From assembly GCA_021776825.1 (NCBI GenBank), contig JAJFFG010000093.1, positions 124,001 to 188,000 on the forward strand: 64,000 nucleotides of DNA. Direction: 5' to 3'. A program made the position numbers and the translations under genes. Positions within the stretch are counted from its first letter, which is position 1. The number at the start of each line of letters is the position of its first letter. Shown one piece after another: positions 42,034 through 51,173 of this stretch. The notes below the pieces were generated by a model. The model saw only the letters and a list, made by a program, of their open reading frames with translations. It was not told the origin of the DNA and did not search any database. This stretch comes from Planctomycetota bacterium. GTDB lineage: Bacteria; Planctomycetota; JAJSAM01; JAJVHW01.

Positions 42034-43284
42034 CTACCCGACGCTGCGCTCGCCCGAACCGACGTAGACCTGCCGCGGACGGTAGATGCGGCCCTTCGGG
42101 TCGTCGCGCATCTCCTTCCACTGCGCGATCCAACCGGGCAAGCGGCCGAGCGCGAACATCACCGTGAACATCTCGGTGGGGATGCCCATCGCCCGGTAGA
42201 TGATCCCACTGTAGAAGTCGACGTTGGGGTAGAGCCGGCGCGCCACGAAGTAGTCGTCGGCCAGCGCGACCTCCTCCAGGCCCTTCGCGATGTCGAGCAG
42301 CGGGTCGGAGAGGCCGAGCTCCGTCAGGACGTTGTCGGCGGCGCTCTTCAGGATGCGCGCGCGCGGATCGAAGTTCTTGTAGACGCGGTGGCCGAACCCC
42401 ATGAGGCGGAAGCCCGAGTTCTTGTCCTTCGCCATGTCCATGTACTTGGCGTAGTCGCCGCCGTCGTCGCGGATGCGCTCCAGCATCTCGATGACCTTCT
42501 GGTTCGCACCGCCGTGGAGCGGTCCCCAGAGTGCGGAGACGCCAGCCGCCATCGACGCGAACAGGTTGGCCTGGCTGCTGCCGACCATGCGAACGGTCGA
42601 CGTGGAACAGTTCTGCTCGTGATCGGCGTGCAGGATGAGAAGCAGGTTCAAGGCGTCACGCACCGCCGGACTGACCTCGTACTCCTCGGACGGAATGGCC
42701 CACATCATCCGTAGGAAGTTGGAGGCGTAGTCGAGGTCGTTGCGCGGGTAGATGAACGGCTGCCCGACGCTCTTCTTGTACGAGAACGCGGCGATCGTCG
42801 GGGCCTTGGCGATGAGCCGGATGATGTCGAGCTCACCGTCCGCGCCGTCGGGATAGAACGTCGACAGCGACGTGACCATCGACGCGAGGATCGCCATCGG
42901 GTGGGCGTTCGCCGGATAGCCCTCGAAGAACTTCTTCATGTCCTCGTGGATCAGCGTGTGCTTCGTCACCTTGTCGAGGAAGTCGGCTCGCTTGTCGGCG
43001 TTCGGCAGGTTGCCGTTGACGAGCAGATACGCGACCTCCAGGAACGAGCAACTGCCGGCGAGCTCCTCGATCGGGTAGCCGCGGTAGCGGAGGATGCCCT
43101 GCTCCCCGTCGATGAACGTGATCCCGCTCGCGCAGGATCCCGTGTTGCCGTAGCCGGAGTCGAGGGTGATGTAGCCCGTCGTCCCGCGCAGGCGGCTGAT
43201 GTCGATCGCCTTCTCGTTCTCGGTTCCCACGATGATCGGGAGCTCGATCTCCTGATCCGGAAGGGTCAGCTTCGCCGTGTCCAT
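42034..43284 (-). CDS. gltA: Citrate synthase (type II)
   Basis: A 416-residue enzyme condensing acetyl-CoA and oxaloacetate to citrate, the entry step of the TCA cycle. Catalytic residues are in WGPLHGGANQKV (His), MGFGHRVYKN (His) and YPNVDFYSGIIY (Asp). The N-terminal beta domain (LPIIVGTENEKAIDI, ITFIDGEQGILRYRGYPIEE) and the length are those of hexameric type II enzymes such as E. coli GltA. The ATG at 43284 follows GGAGG; an ATG at 43317 lacks an RBS. It is a single gene. Confidence 0.97.
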   Translation of the reverse strand: MDTAKLTLPDQEIELPIIVGTENEKAIDISRLRGTTGYITLDSGYGNTGSCASGITFIDGEQGILRYRGYPIEELAGSCSFLEVAYLLVNGNLPNADKRADFLDKVTKHTLIHEDMKKFFEGYPANAHPMAILASMVTSLSTFYPDGADGELDIIRLIAKAPTIAAFSYKKSVGQPFIYPRNDLDYASNFLRMMWAIPSEEYEVSPAVRDALNLLLILHADHEQNCSTSTVRMVGSSQANLFASMAAGVSALWGPLHGGANQKVIEMLERIRDDGGDYAKYMDMAKDKNSGFRLMGFGHRVYKNFDPRARILKSAADNVLTELGLSDPLLDIAKGLEEVALADDYFVARRLYPNVDFYSGIIYRAMGIPTEMFTVMFALGRLPGWIAQWKEMRDDPKGRIYRPRQVYVGSGERSVG

Positions 43285-43472
43285 CTCGTCCTCCGCCGCG
43301 TCGGTTCTTCCATCCATCGATGCACGCGCCCTGCCCTGTCGTGTGAGGGCCCTGTCCTGTGAGGTGAGCGCGGGTCCGAGAGTACCGCTCGGCGTGACCG
43401 TGGTCTGTCATCCTCGTCACACCCGGGGCGGCTGAGAACTGGAGGCTGGAGGCTGGAGACCGGAGGCTCGAT

Positions 43473-44015
43473 CTACGCGACGAGCAGGCGTGGACCGGGC
43501 CCCGAGCGACGCAGCGGCGAGTCCCCGGCGGTGACGCCGGCGAAGTGTCGCTCGACGTCGGCTGCCAGTGCGCGGGGGTCGATGCCCGCGACTCGATCTC
43601 CGGGCGCGAGCGGCGCCGCGGCGTCGTCGAGGCGTCCGAGGAGCCGCGGCACGAGCAGCCGCACCCCGTTCTCCACACCGCGATGAGCCTGCAGCATCGC
43701 CGCGCCCAGCTGGATCAGCGCCTGGAGCAGCGCGCGATGGCTCGGTTCGTCCGAGACCTGGAAGCAGGCCTCCCAGGCCTCGTGGGCCTCCCAGAGGTAG
43801 CCCTGGTGGTACAGGTCCACGCCGTGCAGGTAGGTCGCATCGCCGGCCCAGTGTTCGGCTGCGAGCCCGGGCTGCGGCTCGGGCGACTCGAACAGGCTCC
43901 CAGCCGGGTCGCGACGGGGGTGCGGATGCAGCCCCGGCACAAACCGATAGGCCGGAAACGGCATGCCGGGGGCGTGTCGCGGAGCGTCCAGCCAGACAGC
44001 GTCGGGCTCGTGCAC
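43473..44015 (-). CDS. DUF309-family protein
   Basis: A 180-residue protein with the DUF309 core YLHGVDLYHQGYLWEAHEAW followed by LLQALIQLGAAMLQAHRG. In this family the Glu-Ala-His-Glu-x-W motif is the hallmark; the biochemical role is unknown. A 60-residue Pro-rich N-terminal part precedes the core and may be partly non-native if the true start is later. Between it and gltA (43285-43472) is a non-coding stretch with a CTGGAGG-type short repeat (about 43438-43466). Confidence 0.8.
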   Translation of the reverse strand: MHEPDAVWLDAPRHAPGMPFPAYRFVPGLHPHPRRDPAGSLFESPEPQPGLAAEHWAGDATYLHGVDLYHQGYLWEAHEAWEACFQVSDEPSHRALLQALIQLGAAMLQAHRGVENGVRLLVPRLLGRLDDAAAPLAPGDRVAGIDPRALAADVERHFAGVTAGDSPLRRSGPGPRLLVA

Positions 44016-44074
44016 CCGCCTATCTTCCGTCGCTGAACGGAACAGGGCACGAAACCCCGCGCCGCTGGACGGGT

Positions 44075-44080
44075 TAGTCT
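44075..44080 (+). promoter_or_regulatory. Putative -10 box TAGTCT
   Basis: TAGTCT stands 40 nt before the DUF1549/DUF1553 gene, followed by the GGAGG ribosome binding site. Confidence 0.45.
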
Positions 44081-44120
44081 CGTGACGGGGGCGCGACTGG
44101 CGCCCTCACGGAGGCACCTC

Positions 44121-46106
44121 ATGCACCGACGCACTCTCGCCCACGCCGCCGGCATCGCCGGCCTGGCCGCGCTGGCCGCACTCCCGTTCGCGCCAACCGT
44201 CTTCGGTGGTGAGGACACGATGGGCGGTGGCCGTGCCGGGGGGCTCGACGAGGAACGCGCACCCGTCGACGTGGCGATGGAGCTCGACTTCCTGATCCAG
44301 GACGCCTGGACCCAGGAGGGGCTCGAGGCGACGCGGCTCTGCACCGACGAGGAGTACGTGCGACGCGCGTATCTCGACGTCATCGGGACCATCCCCTCGG
44401 CTGACCAGGTGCGCGCGTTCGTGAAGGACGACACACCGGGCAAGCGCGCCAAGCTCGTCGATCGCCTGCTGGCGACGCCCGGCTACGCGCGCCACTTCAC
44501 AAACCTGTGGGGTCGCGTGCTGGTCGGCCAGGCCGACGTCGGCGGTAACAACCGCGAGTACATCCCCGCGCTGTTCCGCACGTGGTTCGAGACGCAGCTC
44601 GTCAATGAGCGGCCGTACGGCGAGATCGTCACCGAGATTGTGACCGCCTCCGGCACGGTCTACGAGAACGCGCCAGTGAACTTCTCCGGTCGCCGCGACC
44701 ACTCGGTCACCGACATCGCCGGCGCGACCTCGAAGGCGTTCCTCGGCGTGCAGATCCAATGCGCGCAGTGCCACGACCACCCGTACGAGGAGATCTCGCA
44801 GGCCGACTTCAACGGCATGGCCGCGTTCTGGGCGCGCACGATCGGCATCCCGAAGGAGATCGACTACTCGATCCTCGGGCCGGCCGCCGTCGCCCGTGCC
44901 GAGGCGAGTGAGCAGCGGTACTACGACGACGCGCTCAAGGCCGGCAAGAGCGAGGCAGAGGCCCGCAACATCGCCACGCGGCGTGGTGTTCGGCGTTCGC
45001 GCGACGTGAAGGACCTCGAGACACAGCCGCGCTACACGACCGCCGCCGCGAACAGCCCGCGTGGCAAGGCCATGCTCAAGCGGGCGCTGCGCAACGTGCC
45101 CGAGGAGATCATCAACGCGTCGCCGAAGTTCCTGAAGGGTGCGACCTTCGATGGCACGACGGCGCCGACGCGCCGCGCGGCGCTCGCTGAGTGGATCGTC
45201 GACACCGACAACCCCTACACCGCCCCGGCCCTTGCCAACCGCTACTGGGGCTGGCTGCTCGGGCGCGGCTTTGTTCACCCGGTCGACGACTTCTCGAGCG
45301 TGAACATCCCGTCGGTGCCCGAGGCCTTGAAGCTCCTCGCCCGCGACACTGCGGACCACGAGTTCGACCTGAAGCGGCTGGTCCGCATCATCACGGCGAC
45401 GCGGTCGTACCAGCTCTCGACCGCGACGCCGGAGCGAACGGAACTCGCCGACGAGTTCTTCGCGGCCGGGCCGTTGAAGGAGCTGTCGCCGCAGCAGACG
45501 TTCGACTCGATCCAGATTGCGATGGGCGTTGTCAAGGACGGCACCAAGATGTCGGGCCTGAGCGACACGACGCCGTCGTCGATCGATATGGGCGGTCGCG
45601 GCGGCATGATGATGGGCGCCAACCCGACCGAGATGTCGCGCGCCGAGCGCGTCCTGCGGCGCGCCGCCACGCGCTTCTTCCTGACGTTCGATGACGACGA
45701 GGCCGAGGAGAGCGAGTCCTTCACGGGCACGGTGCCGCAGGGCCTGTTCCTGATGAACAGCGAGACGATCAACAGCCTGCTTGTCTCGCCGCGCGTTTCC
45801 GTCGTGGCCGCTGTCCTCTCCAACGTCGACTCCGACCGGGATCGCATTCGGCACTTCTTCCTGCGGACGCTCTCCCGCGAGCCAACCTCGCAGGAGCTAC
45901 GACGCCTCACCGGCTTCGTGAAGTCCGCCGAGGCCGTGAAGGAGGAGACGCCCGTTCCGCGCAAGGCGCCGGGTGAGACCGACTCGAAGAAGAAGCGGAA
46001 GAAGAAGCAGGACCGCCGCCGCGGCGGCGAGTCCAAGCGACACGCGGCGTACGCCGACGTGTTCTGGGCACTGTTGTCGTCCTCCGAGTTCGGCACCAAC
46101 CACTAG
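44121..46106 (+). CDS. DUF1549/DUF1553 domain protein
   Basis: A 661-residue exported protein of the planctomycete-typical family. The ATG at 44121 (RBS CGGAGG) opens a signal peptide (AAGIAGLAALAALPF). The DUF1549 domain (about 45-245) contains RRAYLDVIGTIPSADQVRAF, LLATPGYARHF and a CxxCH motif in IQCAQCHDHPYEEISQADF, which suggests c-type heme or redox chemistry. The DUF1553 domain (about 330-600) has RRAALAEWIVDTDNPYTAPA, ANRYWGWLLGRGFVHPVDDF and ATRSYQLS. Near the end is a Lys/Arg-rich insertion (KKKRKKKQDRRRGGESKR). It is always paired with a DUF1501 gene, here 34 nt downstream. The exact biochemical function is unknown. Confidence 0.95.
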   Translation: MHRRTLAHAAGIAGLAALAALPFAPTVFGGEDTMGGGRAGGLDEERAPVDVAMELDFLIQDAWTQEGLEATRLCTDEEYVRRAYLDVIGTIPSADQVRAFVKDDTPGKRAKLVDRLLATPGYARHFTNLWGRVLVGQADVGGNNREYIPALFRTWFETQLVNERPYGEIVTEIVTASGTVYENAPVNFSGRRDHSVTDIAGATSKAFLGVQIQCAQCHDHPYEEISQADFNGMAAFWARTIGIPKEIDYSILGPAAVARAEASEQRYYDDALKAGKSEAEARNIATRRGVRRSRDVKDLETQPRYTTAAANSPRGKAMLKRALRNVPEEIINASPKFLKGATFDGTTAPTRRAALAEWIVDTDNPYTAPALANRYWGWLLGRGFVHPVDDFSSVNIPSVPEALKLLARDTADHEFDLKRLVRIITATRSYQLSTATPERTELADEFFAAGPLKELSPQQTFDSIQIAMGVVKDGTKMSGLSDTTPSSIDMGGRGGMMMGANPTEMSRAERVLRRAATRFFLTFDDDEAEESESFTGTVPQGLFLMNSETINSLLVSPRVSVVAAVLSNVDSDRDRIRHFFLRTLSREPTSQELRRLTGFVKSAEAVKEETPVPRKAPGETDSKKKRKKKQDRRRGGESKRHAAYADVFWALLSSSEFGTNH

Positions 46107-46140
46107 GCCGGGCTAAGACTCTCTCTCCGGGAACCGACCG

Positions 46141-47472
46141 ATGACTCGACTCCACATCCCCGACAACATCTCCGGCAAGCTCCTGCAGGCGAACTGCTGC
46201 ACCCGCCGCGGGATGCTCCGCACGTCGCTGTTCGCATCCGCCGCGGCGTTGCTGGCGCGTCCCGGACTGCGGACCGCGTTCGGCCAGGACGACACACCGA
46301 TCCCGCCGGGTGACCGGCTCGCCGGTCACGGCCAGGCGAAGCGCGCGATCTTCATCTACCTCGCGGGCGGTCCGTCGCACATCGACACGTGGGACCCGAA
46401 GCCCGGTCGCCCGACCGGCGGTCCCCTCGTGCCCGTGAAGACGCCGATCCCCGGCGTTGTCGTCGGTGAGCACCTGCCGAAGATGGCCGAGCGCATGCTC
46501 GACATTGCCATCATCCGCAGCATGACGTCGAAGGAGGGCAACCACTCCCGTGCCCGAACCCTAGTGCACACGGGGTACCCGCCTGAGGCGACCGTGCAGC
46601 ACCCGAGCTTCGGGTCGACGATCTCGTCCGAGATCGCGCCCGACGACTTCGAACTGCCGAACTTCATCTCGATCGGCCCGGCCCAGGACGGCCCCGCGTT
46701 CCTCGGCGTGCAGAACGCTCCGTTCGTGATCGCGCGGCCGGATCGTCCGCCGGAGAACATGGAGTACCACCGCGCCGTCCGGAAGGACCGCGTCGAGCGT
46801 CGCCTCGAGCTTCTGAAGTCGTTCCAGGACGGGTTCGCGTCGTCGCGCGGCGACGCGGTCACTGCCGGTCACGACGACATGTTCTCCAAGGCGAAGCGCA
46901 TGATGGACTCGCCGCTCCGCAGCGCGTTCGACCTCGAGAGCGAGCCGGCCAAGGTGCGCGAGCGTTATGGCTCCGGACGCTTCGGCCAGGGCGCCCTCAT
47001 GGGCCGCCGCCTGCTCGAGTCGGGTGTCTCCGCCGTCGAGGTCGTGCTCGGTGGGTGGGACACCCACGACGACAACTTCGAGCGCGTCGGCGCGAACTGC
47101 TCGCAGCTCGACGCCGGCCTCTCGGCGCTTCTCGACGACCTCAAGGACCGCGGCATGCTCGACACGACGCTCGTCGCGTGCTTCGGCGAGTTCGGCCGCA
47201 CGCCGCGCATCAACGATCGCAACGGTCGCGACCACTACGCCCGCGCGTGGAGCGCGGTCCTCGCCGGCGGCGGCGTGATGGGCGGTCAAGTCATCGGCCA
47301 GACCGACGAGAACGGTGAGGCGCCGAAGGATCTCCCCGTCCAGGTCTCCGACCTCCACGCGAGCATCTGGCACGCGTTCGGCGTCGACCCCTGGAAAGAG
47401 TTCAGCGCCAACGACCGCCCGATCACGATCACGCCGAAGGAAGGCCGCGTCGTCGAACAACTGTTCGCGTAG
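46141..47472 (+). CDS. DUF1501 domain protein
   Basis: A 443-residue exported protein. The N-terminus CCTRRGMLRTSLFASAAALL has the Arg-Arg plus hydrophobic layout of a Tat signal. The DUF1501 domain follows (AIFIYLAGGPSHIDTWDPKP, FPGIGVF-like PIPGVVVGEHLPKMAERMLD, FSKAKRMMDSPLRSAFDLES, GWDTHDDNF, LVACFGEFGRTPRIN and GRDHYARAWSAVLAGGGV). It belongs to the alkaline-phosphatase-like superfamily (metal His/Asp in SHIDTWD and GRDHY). Forms the usual pair with the DUF1549/DUF1553 gene. Together they are thought to handle external polymers, but this is not proven. Confidence 0.95.
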   Translation: MTRLHIPDNISGKLLQANCCTRRGMLRTSLFASAAALLARPGLRTAFGQDDTPIPPGDRLAGHGQAKRAIFIYLAGGPSHIDTWDPKPGRPTGGPLVPVKTPIPGVVVGEHLPKMAERMLDIAIIRSMTSKEGNHSRARTLVHTGYPPEATVQHPSFGSTISSEIAPDDFELPNFISIGPAQDGPAFLGVQNAPFVIARPDRPPENMEYHRAVRKDRVERRLELLKSFQDGFASSRGDAVTAGHDDMFSKAKRMMDSPLRSAFDLESEPAKVRERYGSGRFGQGALMGRRLLESGVSAVEVVLGGWDTHDDNFERVGANCSQLDAGLSALLDDLKDRGMLDTTLVACFGEFGRTPRINDRNGRDHYARAWSAVLAGGGVMGGQVIGQTDENGEAPKDLPVQVSDLHASIWHAFGVDPWKEFSANDRPITITPKEGRVVEQLFA

Positions 47473-47582
47473 GGCGGTCGCGAACGCCCCTCGTAACCTT
47501 CGAGGGCGCTCGCACGTCCCTCTCTGACACGGCGGCAACGGACGTGGCACGTTCGGCCCACGTGTCGACTCGGAGAGGAGGC

Positions 47583-47588
47583 TAGACT
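47583..47588 (+). promoter_or_regulatory. Putative -10 box TAGACT, leaderless start
   Basis: TAGACT ends 6 nt before the ATG at 47595, so transcription should start at the start codon of the antitoxin gene. A GTG at 47589 would overlap the box. Confidence 0.55.
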
Positions 47589-47594
47589 GTGTCC

Positions 47595-47816
47595 ATGCGC
47601 ATCGTTTCGGGCAGGGTCGTCGACGGCAAGGTGGTCGTTGCGGACGGGTCGCTCGACGAGGGGGCGACCGTGACGATCCTCGCGACCGACGACGAGGAGT
47701 CGTTCGACCTCTCGGCCGCGGACGAGCGCGCGATCCTCTCCGCTCTGGAGCAAGCCGACCGTGGCGAGGTCGAGCCCGCCTCCGTCGTGCTCGAGCGACT
47801 TCGACCCGCTGACTGA
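47595..47816 (+). CDS. Antitoxin-like small protein
   Basis: A 73-residue acidic protein directly before a ParE-type toxin gene (3-nt gap). The N-terminal part MRIVSGRVVDGKVVV is a small beta/SpoVT-like strand set seen in many ParD-like partners of ParE. The C-terminal part (LSAADERAILSALEQADRGE) is an amphipathic helix that would wrap the toxin. By family and order it should neutralise the toxin and repress the operon. The toxin is broken here by an amber codon. Confidence 0.8.
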   Translation: MRIVSGRVVDGKVVVADGSLDEGATVTILATDDEESFDLSAADERAILSALEQADRGEVEPASVVLERLRPAD

Positions 47817-47819
47817 ACG

Positions 47820-48122
47820 ATGTCTCGTCATCGAGTGGTCGTCACGACTCGGGCCGCCGAAGAGATCCGTCGGGCTTCGCAGTGGTGGATCGAGAACCGC
47901 CCCGCCGCTCCTGGTGCGATTCGTGATGAACTGCGTCGCACGATTGCGGTGCTCGCTGCGCAGCCGAGAGTTGGAACGGCCGCGAAGAACGCAGGCCTCG
48001 ATGGCGTGAGGCGTGTCTACCTGGCTCGCGTGGGCTAGCACGTCTACTACCGGGTCACTCCCGCAGCGGTGGAGATCCTCGCGTTCTGGCACGCGCGTCG
48101 AGGAAACCGACCGGACGTCTAG
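47820..48122 (+). pseudogene. ParE/RelE-type toxin gene with internal amber codon
   Basis: The reading frame starts MSRHRVVVTTRAAEEIRRAS and has the family order (TTRAAEEIRRA, WWIENRP, AAPGAIRDELRRTIAVLAAQ, PRVG, VRRVYLAR). A TAG at 48036-48038 (codon 73) then interrupts it. The same frame goes on without error for 27 codons, HVYYRVTPAAVEILAFWHAR then RGNRPDV, exactly the usual end of ParE toxins (YHVYYRV, E-LAFWHARRG-PP). The stop replaces the conserved Tyr before HVYYRV, so one base change explains it. The final TAG (48120-48122) lies on the border of the MITE-like element. Without suppression the toxin is truncated and inactive. Confidence 0.85.
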
Positions 48123-48359
48123 CCCGGACTATTCATGAGGCTCGCGCACTCCGTGACGACCATCGCCCAGGAGTCGAGGAGCCGCCTGGATGGGGGGGCT
48201 ACGCCACGCGCCGAGTGGCCCGTCCTGAGCGAGGACAGAACGTCGAGATCAAGGCGCGCCGACGACTGCGACGCCGTTCCGTCTCGGAGGAGCCGCAACG
48301 CAGAGATCGGCGGTCTGGACCGCTCAGGTGTGTGAGTCGTCGTGAATAGTGCGGGCTAG
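48119..48359. mobile_element. MITE-like element, family B
   Basis: A 241-bp stretch bounded by inverted repeats CTAGCCCGGACTATTCATGA (48119-48138) and its complement at 48340-48359, 18 of 20 positions matching. No coding frame inside has protein-like features. The outer CTAGCCCG is shared with family A elements, but the interior is different. The left end overlaps the final stop codon of the broken toxin gene. It fills the gap to the SGNH gene, whose promoter-like TAAGGT (48405-48410) lies just outside. Confidence 0.7.
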
Positions 48360-48441
48360 TACCGCGGCGGCGTTCGACCGGAAGTCGACCGGCGGGCGAC
48401 CCGGTAAGGTGCGCCGTCACTCCGCGCGATCCCTCCGCAGC

Positions 48442-49848
48442 ATGCCGAACCTCACTGATCCGCCACCCGCGAAGCGACGTCGGCGTTGGGTGTTCGCCGT
48501 GGTGCCGGCGCTCGCGCTGCTGCTGCTGCTCGAGGGTGGAGCTTGGATCGCCGATGGCGTGACGGACTATCGCGCGCGGCTGCTTCGCGCCCTCGATGCG
48601 GTCGAGACCCACGCCGAGCCGCTGCGTCCGACCGGCGCGCTGCCGTGGCCGGAACCGGTGGTGCATGTCCGTCGATCCGAACTCGCAAACGCCGAGCAGG
48701 TCCGCTGGCGCGTGGGTGGGGTCGAGATCGCTGACTCGATCTCGCAGGTCTTCGACACGCCGACCGATCCGGATGACGCCCGCGTCACCGGCATGCGTTC
48801 GGTGTTCGTGGTGGGTGGCTCGGCTGCGTTCGGCCATCCGTATCCGCACGCGAGCGTGTTCCCGTCACTGCTCGACGACCGCCTGGGTGAGCGCGGGCTC
48901 CACGTCCTCAACGCCGGCCAGATCGGGTGGCCGAGCGCCGGCGTCGCCGACGTCGTCGATCGAGTCGCGACGCACTACGAGCCCGCGGCAGTGATCATCC
49001 TCTGTGGCAACAACGAGTGGATCCACTGGACGCCACCGCACACGCCGTGGGACGACGACGTGGACGTCACGTCGATGCGCACGTGGTCTCAGAGCCGCGC
49101 GGTCGCGCTGCTCCAGTACTGGACCGTTCAGCGATCGATGGAGCGCATGGACGAGGTCCGCGCTGCGCGCGACGGCTTCGCGATGCACCGCGAGCTGAGT
49201 GGCGTCGACTACGCGCTCGAGCATCCGCTCGAGGACTACCTCGACTTCGACGCGACAGCGTGGCTGAAGACGAAGGACGAGTTCCTGGACGTGTTCGAGA
49301 CGAACCTGCGTGCCATGGTCGCCAGCGCCCGGGCCGTCGAGGCCCGCGCGATCCTCGTCACCGTGCCGTTCAACTACCGTCTCTCGCCCGCGTGGAAGCA
49401 CCCGCAGCCCGAGTCGTTCCTGCCCGAGCACCGCGACGCAGTGCGTGCCGCGCTCGCCGAGTCCGCGGCTGCGCTGCGCCGCGGCGACGCCGCTGCATGT
49501 CTTGTCGCCGCCGACCGCGCGCTGGTACTCGATCGGTACCCGCCGGTGCTGCACGCGCTCCGCGCCACCGCACTCGAACGACTCGGTCGACCGGCCGACG
49601 CCGAGGCCGCGTTCGCGCAGTGTCGCGAGCACATGGTCGGGCACCTCGGTGCGCGCCTGAGCATCAACGAGCGCATCCGTGAGGTGGCGTCGTCCGAGAG
49701 TGCCGAACTCTTGGATGCAGCTCGCCTCTTCGACGAGCGGCAGCACGAGTCAGGCGGTCACTTCAACGTCGACCTTCTGCACGACGACAGCCATCCGACC
49801 CTCCTCGGTCATCGCATCCTGGCGGAGGCGCTGGCAGAGCTCTTCTGA
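48442..49848 (+). CDS. SGNH/GDSL hydrolase-like membrane-anchored protein
   Basis: A 468-residue protein with an N-terminal anchor helix (about 18-38, WVFAVVPALALLLLLEGGAW) and an SGNH-type domain. Block I is VFVVGGSAAFGHPYPHASVF (Ser), block III is ILCGNNEWIHW (Asn), and block V is DDSHPTLLGHRILAEAL (Asp-x-x-His type). A helical segment with a TPR-like unit (about 345-410, AAALRRGDAAACLVAADRAL) sits before block V. Such proteins often modify or release surface glycan acyl groups. The start at 48442 gives a clean N-terminus. The 3' end overlaps the convergent TolC-type gene by 40 nt. Confidence 0.8.
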   Translation: MPNLTDPPPAKRRRRWVFAVVPALALLLLLEGGAWIADGVTDYRARLLRALDAVETHAEPLRPTGALPWPEPVVHVRRSELANAEQVRWRVGGVEIADSISQVFDTPTDPDDARVTGMRSVFVVGGSAAFGHPYPHASVFPSLLDDRLGERGLHVLNAGQIGWPSAGVADVVDRVATHYEPAAVIILCGNNEWIHWTPPHTPWDDDVDVTSMRTWSQSRAVALLQYWTVQRSMERMDEVRAARDGFAMHRELSGVDYALEHPLEDYLDFDATAWLKTKDEFLDVFETNLRAMVASARAVEARAILVTVPFNYRLSPAWKHPQPESFLPEHRDAVRAALAESAAALRRGDAAACLVAADRALVLDRYPPVLHALRATALERLGRPADAEAAFAQCREHMVGHLGARLSINERIREVASSESAELLDAARLFDERQHESGGHFNVDLLHDDSHPTLLGHRILAEALAELF

Positions 49849-51173
49849 GTTGCCGCATCGGCGACGGACTCGTCCAACAGCGTGCCCGTCGCCGCCGCGA
49901 GCCGCGTGCGTGCCACCTCGTAGTCGTGGAGCGCGCGGGCACGGGCACGACGAGCGGCGAGGACGCGGCCTTGGATCGCGACGAGGGCAACCACGTCGGT
50001 GGCGCCGCCATCCAGCGTCGCCCGCACCAGGTCCTCCGCTTCTCGCAGGACGGGCTCGAGACGGTTCGACAGGTGGCGGCGCCGTCGCGTCTGCTCGCGC
50101 AGTGCGAGCAGCGCGATCCGAATCTCGCTGCGTACCTCGTGCAACCGCGCGCGGTACTCGTGCTGCGCCTTGTCGCGCCGCGCACCGGCGATGTCGATCC
50201 TCGTCTGCGTCAGCCCTGCGTTCGGCAACTCGATGGCGAGGTCCATGTCGAGGCCCGTGTCCGTGGGGAGTCCGGAGTACCCGGCTTGCACATGGCGAGG
50301 CCACGGGAGTCGCGCGAGGTGACGCAGACGCACGTCCTGCTCACGCTGCGCGTGGACCTCGGCAAGGGCGCGGAGATCGGCACGTCGCGACAGAGCGAGC
50401 TCCTCGGCCTCGATAGCCGACGGCGGCGGCTCGGGGACGGAGAGGCGTTCGTCGCGCACCTGGATGAGCGCGTTCGGCTTCGTGCCCAAGAGCGCGGCGA
50501 GCTGAGCCTGCGCAGTGGACCGTTGCGCGCCGAGCGCGCTCAGTTCGTCCACCAGTTCCTCGCGGCGGAGAGCCACCAGCGCCTGATCGAGGCGCGTAGA
50601 GACTCCGGCCGCGATCTGCTGCGTCACCATGGCGTCGAGGCGTGCATGGAGCTCGACCGCGGACTGCACGCTGGACAGTTCCGAGTCGATCAGCACCAGA
50701 CCTGCATGCGCGTCGCGTGTCACCCTGGCGACCTCCGCTTCGCGCGTGGCGACCCGCGCGAGGACGCGCCGCTCTCGGGCCTCCAGGCGCCGTCGCTTCG
50801 CATCGAGCTCACCGGGCAGCGCGGGGAAGAAGCGGAGTTCGATCGCGTACAGCAGCGGTGCCCGCACGCGGCTGTAGAGATCACTCAGACTGACGCGCAG
50901 TTCGGGATCATCTTCGGCGCTGCGGGTCACCACGAGACCGGCGGCGATCGCAGCATCGTGTCGCCACGCGCGGAGCCACGGGTTGTGAACGAGCGCGAGA
51001 GCGACGGCATCGTCCGCCGTCAGACCGGCCTTCGGCAGTTCGACGCGCGTCGCCCGAAGATCCTGCAGAACCTGCGCCGTGTCGAGCGGCGCGGCGGGAT
51101 ACGTGGAGCACGCGGAGAGCGCGCCCACGAGGAACAGCGGACCAAGAAGAAGAGCGGTTCGGGGCCTGCGCAT
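49809..51173 (-). CDS. TolC-type outer membrane efflux lipoprotein
   Basis: A 454-residue outer membrane channel protein. It has a lipoprotein signal (LLLGPLFLVGALSAC, Cys about 22), then two long helical hairpin regions with OEP repeats (LTADDAVALALVHNPWLRAW, ELDAKRRRLEARERRVLARV, GVSTRLDQALVALRREELVD, LAIELPNAGLTQTRIDIAGA). It would form the outer membrane part of a trans-envelope conduit. The start overlaps the stop of the HlyD-type gene (TGATG). It is the last gene of the VTC operon. The last 40 nt overlap the convergent SGNH gene. Confidence 0.88.
   Translation of the reverse strand: MRRPRTALLLGPLFLVGALSACSTYPAAPLDTAQVLQDLRATRVELPKAGLTADDAVALALVHNPWLRAWRHDAAIAAGLVVTRSAEDDPELRVSLSDLYSRVRAPLLYAIELRFFPALPGELDAKRRRLEARERRVLARVATREAEVARVTRDAHAGLVLIDSELSSVQSAVELHARLDAMVTQQIAAGVSTRLDQALVALRREELVDELSALGAQRSTAQAQLAALLGTKPNALIQVRDERLSVPEPPPSAIEAEELALSRRADLRALAEVHAQREQDVRLRHLARLPWPRHVQAGYSGLPTDTGLDMDLAIELPNAGLTQTRIDIAGARRDKAQHEYRARLHEVRSEIRIALLALREQTRRRRHLSNRLEPVLREAEDLVRATLDGGATDVVALVAIQGRVLAARRARARALHDYEVARTRLAAATGTLLDESVADAATQKSSASASARMR

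Noticed and set aside
43438-43466. CTGGAGG-type short repeat between DUF309 and gltA genes
   Set aside because: A low-copy 7-bp repeat with no symmetry or link to a start codon; noted only as part of the general short-repeat tendency.
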